This document shows positions 63,383 to 64,000 of a DNA stretch of 64,000 nucleotides, one piece after another. How positions within the stretch are numbered: the stretch's first letter is position 1; the number at the start of each line of letters is the position of its first letter. This DNA is from Arcobacter venerupis (lineage in GTDB: Bacteria; Campylobacterota; Campylobacteria; Campylobacterales; Arcobacteraceae), in the NCBI RefSeq assembly GCF_013201665.1, contig NZ_CP053840.1, forward strand, positions 496,001-560,000, read 5' to 3'. The position numbers and the translations under genes are program-made. The notes under the pieces are model-generated. The model was not told where the DNA came from and searched no databases. It worked only from the letters and a program-made list of their open reading frames with translations.

Positions 63383-63892
63383 ATGAAAAAGAACAATATA
63401 ATATTAATAGGTTTTATGGGTGTTGGTAAGGGTACAGTAGCTCGTGCTTTGGTTAAAAAATCAAATATGTTTGCTATTGATACTGATGATTTAATCGAAA
63501 GTATGGAAAACAGAAGCATCAAAAAAATCTTTGAAGTTGAGGGTGAACCATATTTTAGAGCCTTAGAAGAAAAGACTGCTTTGTGGTTGGAAAAGAGTGT
63601 AAATAACACAATTATTTCAACAGGTGGTGGATTTTATAAGCAAGAAAATATAAACAAAATAGGAAAAGTTGTTTATCTAAAATCATCATTTCAAGGTATC
63701 TTAGACCGAATTAACGCTGCCCCAAATGCTGCAAATAAATTGAAAAAAAGACCACTTTTACAAAATATGGAAGAGGCAATGAAACTTTATAATTTAAGAG
63801 CAAAAGAGTATGAAAAAGTTGCAAAAATTATAGTTGATGTTGAAAATAAAGATATAAAAGATATTGTAAAAGAGATTTTAGGACAAATATAA
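63383..63892 (+). CDS. aroK: Shikimate kinase
   Basis: A 169-residue P-loop kinase of the aromatic amino-acid pathway. Walker A GFMGVGKGTVARAL, Asp/Glu motif DTDDLIESMENRSIKKIFEVEGEPYFRALE, STGGGFYKQE (family STGGG) and LKKRPLLQN are intact. The third Gly of the family's GxGKST P-loop is followed by GT rather than ST, a common variation. Ends in TAATG overlapping the next gene. Confidence 0.95.
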   Translation: MKKNNIILIGFMGVGKGTVARALVKKSNMFAIDTDDLIESMENRSIKKIFEVEGEPYFRALEEKTALWLEKSVNNTIISTGGGFYKQENINKIGKVVYLKSSFQGILDRINAAPNAANKLKKRPLLQNMEEAMKLYNLRAKEYEKVAKIIVDVENKDIKDIVKEILGQI

Positions 63893-64000
63893 TGAAAATA
63901 ATTAATACAAAAGATGTAAATTTTAAATCAGAATTTGATGGAATTTTAGCTCGAGCTAAAAGTGACATCAAAGGTGTTTCAACAATTGTTATGAATATTA
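63892..64000 (+). CDS. hisD: Histidinol dehydrogenase, start only (cut by window end)
   Basis: The first 36 codons overlap the aroK stop (TAATG). The sequence MKIINTKDVNFKSEFDGILA continuing with RAKSDIKGVSTIVMNI resembles the N-terminus of HisD in this phylum, where the region reads similar to LxRGxMDMExVSxIV. Only the first helices are visible; product assignment is tentative. Confidence 0.65.
   Translation, partial: MKIINTKDVNFKSEFDGILARAKSDIKGVSTIVMNI

Noticed and set aside
1-64000. Search for tRNA, rRNA, CRISPR arrays, prophage or insertion sequences
   Set aside because: No TPsiC-like tRNA cores in intergenic regions, no rRNA-like stretches, no spaced long repeats and no transposase or integrase genes were seen by eye.

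Overview
The window is AT-rich chromosomal DNA from a free-living member of the Campylobacterota, most probably Arcobacteraceae. Three gene orders support this: the nitrate reductase operon napA-G-H-B-F-L-D, a close homologue of the orphan regulator HsrA, and the PEB4-type chaperone gene directly before fructose-bisphosphate aldolase. No tRNA, rRNA, CRISPR array or intact insertion sequence was recognised. The right edge cuts a gene that looks like hisD; the left edge cuts an AraC-type regulator.

Layout. 1-5.3 kb: AraC regulator (partial), a Ni/Co sensor-exporter pair (dmeR-dmeF), serS, a cupin-type regulator. 5.5-14.6 kb: a LysE-type exporter, then on the minus strand a long gene run with an Aap-type amino-acid ABC importer, a second LysE-type exporter, serine dehydratase and a chemoreceptor. 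14.8-26.7 kb: a nitrate-respiration block with the complete nap operon, a coupled PAS protein, a siroheme-pathway methyltransferase, a PilJ/NarX-type sensor with a Crp/Fnr regulator, and moaA for the molybdenum cofactor. 26.8-34.8 kb: housekeeping genes (rpsO, a DHH phosphoesterase, the hsrA two-component pair, peb4-fba, an M17 aminopeptidase). 34.8-55.9 kb: a periplasmic alcohol-oxidation island. 55.9-64 kb: cspA, exbBD, a PLP enzyme, two large signalling proteins, aroK and the start of hisD.

The most notable content is the 34.8-55.9 kb island. It holds a calcium-type PQQ-dependent alcohol dehydrogenase (ExaA/PedE-like), its PedF-like cytochrome c, a SoxYZ-like carrier with a zinc metallohydrolase of the kind found beside quinoproteins, an outer-membrane porin, an exported pentapeptide-repeat protein, a complete pqqABCDE set (including a 24-residue pqqA), an NAD-dependent aldehyde dehydrogenase and a DUF779 protein. 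The likely flow is: alcohol enters through the porin; ExaA oxidises it in the periplasm and passes electrons to cytochrome c; the aldehyde is oxidised to acid in the cytoplasm.

Seven promoters in this island share one architecture that I read directly from the sequence. Two to six direct copies of a GGCTATA-like 7-mer repeat every 11 bp. The last copy is followed by exactly 9 bp and then a -10 box of the form TANNAT. The layout matches how PhoB/OmpR-type response regulators bind (7 bp plus 4 bp spacing, replacing the -35 element). The island encodes such a regulator beside a FIST-domain histidine kinase, divergent from the four-copy array of the aldehyde dehydrogenase. I propose this pair controls the whole alcohol-oxidation regulon; that link is inference.
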